Source: an uncultured Opitutia bacterium (GTDB taxonomy: Bacteria > Verrucomicrobiota > Verrucomicrobiia > Opitutales > UBA953). Taken from it: a stretch of 9,002 bases of DNA. Each line of letters begins with the position of its first letter. Within the stretch, counting starts at the first letter, position 1. The notes below the pieces were generated by a model that saw nothing but the letters and a program-made list of their open reading frames with translations, had not been told where the DNA came from and ran no database searches. Positions 6,443 through 9,002 of this stretch are shown piece by piece. Location: contig CAINSX010000069.1 in assembly GCA_903853185.1 (NCBI GenBank), positions 1 to 9,002 on the forward strand. The letters are read 5' to 3'. A program made the translations under genes and the position numbers.

Positions 6443-7348
6443 ATGGAAGCCGATGCCCCCATCACCCTGCTCAATCGCCATACCGGCCGCATGGAGACCG
6501 AACAGGTCTATGGCGAGAAGTGGCTGCGTCGCATCTACGGCAACCCGCTCGGCAAGCTGACCCTGCACACGGTGGTCAAACGGGCCCTTTTCTCCAAGTT
6601 GTATGGCTGGGCCATGGATCGCCCGAGCAGCGCGCGTCGCGTTGCGCCCTTCGTGAAGGCCTTCGGCCTGGATCCGGCCGAGTTCGCGGACTCCGACCTG
6701 AATTCGTATCGGACCTTCAACGACTTCTTCTACCGCAAGCTCCAGGCTTCCGCCCGCCCGGTCGACCCGCGCGTCGAGATGGCCGTGCTGCCGGCGGATG
6801 GTCGTCACCTCGGCTTCCCCGACGCCTCGCGCGTGAACGGCATCTTCGCCAAGGGCCAGACCTTCGACATGGCCGCGCTCGTCGCGGACCGTGCGCTCGG
6901 TGAACGCTACGCGCGCGGCACCGTCGTCTGCTCGCGCCTCTGCCCCGTCGACTACCATCGCTTCCACTTCCCGGTCGCCGGCGTGCCCGCTGAACCCGTG
7001 CTCGCGAAGGGACAGCTCTACTCCGTCAACCCGATCGCGCTGCGTCGTAGTGCCGCGTATCTCTGGCAGAACAAGCGCCAGCGCGTGACCATCGACGCCG
7101 GACCGTTCGGCCTCGTTACCATGGTCTCCGTCGGTGCCACCAATGTCGGCACCATCATCGAGACCTATAAGCCCGGCCAGGCTGTCGCCAAGGGGGACGA
7201 GAAAGGCTACTTCCGTTTCGGCGGATCGTTCGTCGCCACCATTTTCGAGCCCGGCCGCATTAAGTTAGAGGACGACCTCATTCATGCCGGCGAAACCGCC
7301 GTGGAAGTCTACGCCAAGGTCGGTTCGCCCCTCGGCCGATTAGCGTAA
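6443..7348 (+). CDS. psd: Phosphatidylserine decarboxylase proenzyme
   Basis: It decarboxylates phosphatidylserine to phosphatidylethanolamine at the inner membrane. Starting at 6443 gives 301 residues, the usual length of this branch, and puts the family's NRHTG motif near the N-terminus (11-15). An upstream in-frame ATG at 6404 would add 13 residues; neither start has a clear ribosome site. The self-processing Asp is in PADGRH (Asp119) and the key His is in PVDYHRFHFP (His172, with His175). The cleavage site is GGS at 260-262, where Ser262 becomes the pyruvoyl group of the alpha chain. Other family marks are SFNDFF-like RTFNDFFYRKL, GATNVG and KGDEKGYF. The sequence resembles the chlamydial/opitutal type of the enzyme from memory. 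It is divergent from the protease operon and precedes a tRNA gene. No psd-linked pssA is in the window. Confidence 0.93.
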   Translation: MEADAPITLLNRHTGRMETEQVYGEKWLRRIYGNPLGKLTLHTVVKRALFSKLYGWAMDRPSSARRVAPFVKAFGLDPAEFADSDLNSYRTFNDFFYRKLQASARPVDPRVEMAVLPADGRHLGFPDASRVNGIFAKGQTFDMAALVADRALGERYARGTVVCSRLCPVDYHRFHFPVAGVPAEPVLAKGQLYSVNPIALRRSAAYLWQNKRQRVTIDAGPFGLVTMVSVGATNVGTIIETYKPGQAVAKGDEKGYFRFGGSFVATIFEPGRIKLEDDLIHAGETAVEVYAKVGSPLGRLA

Positions 7349-7395
7349 GCGCTTGCCTCCGCCGCCCGACGCGCAAACCTCAACTCACAGGTTTT

Positions 7396-7476
7396 GCTCG
7401 GGTGGTGGAATGGCAGACACACTAGATTTAGGTTCTAGCGCCGCAAGGTGTGCGGGTTCGACCCCCGCCCCGAGCA
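7396..7476 (+). tRNA. tRNA-Leu (UAG)
   Basis: The acceptor arms GCTCGGG (7396-7402) and CCCGAGC (7469-7475) pair perfectly, with discriminator A at 7476. The anticodon stem CTAGA/TCTAG (7422-7426, 7434-7438) holds loop TTTAGGT with anticodon TAG at 7429-7431. A long variable arm (7439-7451) marks a class II tRNA. The T arm is GCGGG, TTCGACC, CCCGC (7452-7468). The 3' CCA is not encoded: the following bases are CCC. Confidence 0.97.
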
Positions 7477-7481
7477 CCCTG

Positions 7482-7506
7482 TTCACGCGCGGCGACCGCG
7501 CGTGAA
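7482..7506 (+). terminator. Hairpin after tRNA-Leu, possible terminator
   Basis: TTCACGCGCGG (7482-7492) and CCGCGCGTGAA (7496-7506) form a perfect 11-bp stem with a 3-nt loop, 5 nt after the tRNA. No T run follows on either strand, so it may act as a processing stop or a factor-dependent terminator rather than a classical one. Confidence 0.5.
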
Positions 7507-7507
7507 A

Positions 7508-7555
7508 GAGGACTGAATCGATGACTGCGTAGAGGACTGCATCGAGTGCTGAGTC
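7508..7555 (+). repeat. 12-bp tandem array 2 (four units)
   Basis: The units are GAGGACTGAATC, GATGACTGCGTA, GAGGACTGCATC and GAGTGCTGAGTC, followed by GATGAGACGCAG. It has the same unit length, count, consensus and trailing GATGAG as 3376-3423, and like that array it is followed on the same strand by a family A REP copy (7570). Confidence 0.85.
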
Positions 7556-7569
7556 GATGAGACGCAGAG

Positions 7570-7597
7570 GTAGGGTCGGGACCGCGTCACGACATAG
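7570..7597 (+). repeat. REP-like GTAG hairpin, family A, copy 4
   Basis: Identical to the unit at 66-93, on the plus strand. The similarity with copy 5 continues another 21 nt downstream (7598-7618 against 8151-8171), which ends near the stop codons of the two minus-strand membrane-protein genes. Confidence 0.85.
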
Positions 7598-7643
7598 CTG
7601 TCTTTGGGGGTGGGGCGTGCGGCCCGCGCGCCCGTTACTCTTC

Positions 7644-8060
7644 CTATTTGCTCACCGCCAGATTCAGCCAGAAGCCTAGCGATAAAATCAGGATGGCCAT
7701 GGCCAAGGGGAAGCCAGACGCATCGCGAACCGCATGCGGACCTTCTTTTTGATTCGGCCCGTACTCATTCTCACCAGGAGTACCGTCTGGGAAGATCAAC
7801 CAAAGTCCGTAGAGCGGAATCAATACGTAGAAGCCGCTTTGCCCAAGGTCGTGACAGCGCTTGACGGCCGCAGCTAGCCCGAGCCAGCCCAAGACAATCG
7901 CACTGAGGATCGCAACCGGCAGCATTAATAGACTCGGTATTTCGGCCGCATCCGAGGATCGATTGATAACTAAAAGTAAATCGATGACGACCGCCGTGGT
8001 GAGCAAATAGTCGACGCGTTGAATACGTCCATTAAACGAAAAGATCGAAGGCGTGGACAT
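7644..8060 (-). CDS. DUF805 family membrane protein
   Basis: The 138-residue product shows the DUF805 pattern: FSFNGRIQRVDY at 7-18, KRCHDLGQSGFY at 67-78, and PGENEYGPN at 95-103. Four membrane segments are likely (about 17-33, 42-64, 77-91, 117-135); the last extends beyond the short core family. DUF805 proteins are small inner-membrane proteins of unknown function. The region is visibly less GC-rich than the operons to the left. No Shine-Dalgarno sequence is visible; the start is supported by family alignment from memory. Its upstream region shares an element with the next gene. Confidence 0.85.
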   Translation of the reverse strand: MSTPSIFSFNGRIQRVDYLLTTAVVIDLLLVINRSSDAAEIPSLLMLPVAILSAIVLGWLGLAAAVKRCHDLGQSGFYVLIPLYGLWLIFPDGTPGENEYGPNQKEGPHAVRDASGFPLAMAILILSLGFWLNLAVSK

Positions 8061-8089
8061 AGACAGAAATCATAACAGGTGGACCGACT

Positions 8090-8123
8090 TAGCGTGCATC
8101 GATAAATCTGATAGGGCCCATCG
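8090..8123 (-). promoter_or_regulatory. Shared upstream element, DUF805 gene copy
   Basis: On the minus strand 28 of 34 bases match 8630-8663, including the blocks CGATGGGC, TATCAG and CGCTA. It ends 29 nt before the DUF805 start codon; the other copy ends 28 nt before its gene. The fixed spacing suggests a promoter or operator. A dispersed repeat inserted at similar places is the alternative. Confidence 0.45.
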
Positions 8124-8128
8124 TTTAA

Positions 8129-8148
8129 GTCGGGATCGCGTCACGACA
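8129..8148 (+). repeat. REP-like hairpin, family A, copy 5 (diverged)
   Basis: It keeps the hairpin GTCGGGAT, loop CGC, GTCACGAC, then A, but has lost the GTAG head (here TTAA) and the ATAG tail. It lies just past the stop of the minus-strand gene at 8173, so it is in that gene's 3' region. Confidence 0.65.
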
Positions 8149-8172
8149 GTGCTGTCCTTGAGGGCGGGACGC

Positions 8173-8601
8173 TTAATGACTAACCAACCACCCAAAAAAA
8201 CTAAACCACCCCACCGCCACCAACCCCCAAAACCATGCCATCCAAACCCCTGCAGAGCTGCCCGGCTCATCCGCCGCGATATCCTTGATCGGAGTACCCT
8301 TGGCGCTCGCCTCGGCCTCAGCACTTAACTTTGTCGGCTCGGGCGAATCGAGGGGTGGCTCATCAGGAGAATCAGCGGGCTCACTGTCCGTCTTGAAGAG
8401 CATCCTGACGGCGTTCCAGAGAAGTATCCAAACCAGGAGGCCTGGGACGAAATAAATAAAGGCCGTTAAAGCCTGCCCAAGGCCGTCGCCAGGGTTGGGC
8501 ATCATAACCTGCAGGGCCTTAAAAAATACTATAGTGAAGACGACGGCTGGGAAGAGGTGGTGAACCACCATTTCGGCCAGGAATCTTGCCAGCTTTTTCA
8601 T
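8173..8601 (-). CDS. Small membrane protein of unknown function
   Basis: I do not recognise this protein. Starting at the ATG at 8601 gives 142 residues beginning MKKLARFLAEMVVHHLFP; an upstream in-frame start at 8682 would add 27 polar, cysteine-bearing residues in repeat-adjacent DNA and is less likely. Three membrane segments are visible (about 11-33, 43-67 and 118-139). A hydrophilic, acidic, proline-rich loop (about 71-115) lies between the second and third, and the C-terminus is rich in Trp/Phe (AWFWGLVAVGWFSFFGWLV). No catalytic or binding motif is evident. Its upstream element matches that of the DUF805 gene, suggesting shared regulation. Coding status is supported by the sustained open frame and the membrane pattern only. 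Confidence 0.6.
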   Translation of the reverse strand: MKKLARFLAEMVVHHLFPAVVFTIVFFKALQVMMPNPGDGLGQALTAFIYFVPGLLVWILLWNAVRMLFKTDSEPADSPDEPPLDSPEPTKLSAEAEASAKGTPIKDIAADEPGSSAGVWMAWFWGLVAVGWFSFFGWLVSH

Positions 8602-8629
8602 GGAGCTGATTGTATCACCCCCCCGACAA

Positions 8630-8663
8630 TAGCGAGTATCGTTAAACCTGATACAGCCCATCG
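8630..8663 (-). promoter_or_regulatory. Shared upstream element, unknown membrane gene copy
   Basis: Partner of 8090-8123. This copy also contains a GTATC and GATAC pair nine bases apart (minus strand), which could be an operator. No good -35/-10 pair could be assigned in either copy. Confidence 0.45.
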
Positions 8664-8717
8664 GCGCAGGGCACCGGCGCATCGGGTATCAAAGGCAAAG
8701 AAAGACCCTCTGCATCT

Positions 8718-8773
8718 GGTAGGGCCGAGCATCCCTGCTCGGCCGCGGCCGGCCAAGGATGGCCAGCCCTACC
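8718..8773. repeat. Paired inverted REP element (BIME-like)
   Basis: The outer ends GGTAGGGC (8718-8725) and GCCCTACC (8766-8773) are perfect inverted repeats. Inside are a 9-bp hairpin, GGCCGAGCA (8723-8731) with TGCTCGGCC (8736-8744), and a second hairpin, GGCCA (8751-8755) with TGGCC (8760-8764). Each half has GTAG at its outer foot, on opposite strands, as in bacterial interspersed mosaic elements. The right half resembles the fragment at 1-20. Confidence 0.75.
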
Positions 8774-8932
8774 CAAGACAAGTGGAAGCGGTTAGCGGAT
8801 TGGAAATGAAAGCTCCCGCCACCAGCCACCTGAAAGCGATCAAGCACCGCAGCATCCTATCCGGTCTCCGGTCTCCCTTTGAGTTCAAATCTCCCGTCAC
8901 CCTTCACCTGTATTTCTGGCTCTCCCTATACT
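8774..8932. repeat. Gene-free tail with scrambled spacer modules
   Basis: No gene is supported here. The stretch contains three modules also found at 3466-3737: 8782-8798 (opposite strand to 3475-3491, 16 of 17), 8856-8885 (same strand as 3708-3737, 29 of 30), and 8894-8909 (matches 3668-3683 at 14 of 16). The order and strand differ between the two places. Confidence 0.65.
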
Positions 8933-9002
8933 AGATCGGAAGAGCACACGTCTGAACTCCAGTCACTCCTCAATATCTCGTATGCCGTCTTCTGCTTGAA
9001 AA
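8933..9002 (+). other. Illumina adapter sequence (artefact)
   Basis: From AGATCGGAAGAGC at 8933, positions 8933-8966 match the TruSeq read-1 3' adapter ending CCAGTCAC. An 8-base index follows (TCCTCAAT, 8967-8974), then the P7 flow-cell sequence (8975-8998, ending TCTGCTTG), and finally AAAA. It is untrimmed library sequence, not genome; the true contig end is about 8932. Confidence 0.98.

Noticed and set aside
7375..7395. AAACCT/AGGTTT hairpin between psd and the tRNA
   Set aside because: Only a weak 6-bp A/T-rich stem with a single extra T before the tRNA starts; not enough for a terminator call.
1..8932. The repeats as a CRISPR array
   Set aside because: The 28-nt units are kilobases apart in both orientations and the 12-bp arrays have no spacers; no cas gene is present.
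8557..8934. 125-codon plus-strand open frame at the end
   Set aside because: It overlaps the membrane gene antisense, crosses the BIME-like element and stops inside the adapter.

Overview
The window looks like the end of a draft-genome contig from a high-GC member of the PVC superphylum, most likely a Verrucomicrobiota/Opitutales-type bacterium (inference). The reasons are: an exported cytochrome c/PA14 protein next to a beta-propeller partner of the kind abundant in Verrucomicrobia and Planctomycetes; a phosphatidylserine decarboxylase resembling the chlamydial/opitutal branch; and mostly leaders with no clear Shine-Dalgarno sequence. The last 70 bases are not genomic: they are a complete indexed Illumina adapter followed by AAAA.

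Layout. Positions 1-124 hold three REP-like hairpins and a rho-independent terminator. Positions 178-3297 (minus) are a two-gene unit: a c-type cytochrome with a PA14-like domain (3297-1729), then an exported beta-propeller protein (1704-178). Its 3' UTR carries a G-quadruplex-type motif ahead of the terminator. Positions 3298-3813 are a repeat-dense spacer with a 12-bp tandem array, heptamer repeats, a REP-like hairpin, a long imperfect inverted repeat, a 30-bp dispersed repeat and a terminator. Positions 3814-6377 (minus) are a tandem pair of exported ClpP-fold serine proteases with N-terminal coiled coils. Divergent from them on the plus strand is psd (6443-7348), followed by tRNA-Leu(UAG) at 7396-7476. 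Positions 7480-8932 hold a second 12-bp array, more REP-like copies, and two small membrane-protein genes on the minus strand (a DUF805 protein and an unrecognised protein) in visibly less GC-rich DNA. A paired inverted REP element (BIME-like) and scrambled copies of the 3.5-kb spacer modules follow.

How the genes work together. The first unit probably acts in the cell envelope in electron transfer or carbohydrate/alcohol oxidation. The protease pair probably acts in the periplasm or at the envelope with no Clp ATPase, and the shared N-terminal and C-terminal layout suggests duplication and possibly hetero-oligomers. psd makes phosphatidylethanolamine for the membrane. Functional links between the units are not evident.

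The least ordinary parts are the exported ClpP-like tandem and the intergenic repeat system. The latter includes GTAG-headed hairpins in at least two families, paired 12-bp arrays found upstream of REP copies, shuffled spacer modules, and a 34-bp element at the same distance upstream of two unrelated small genes.
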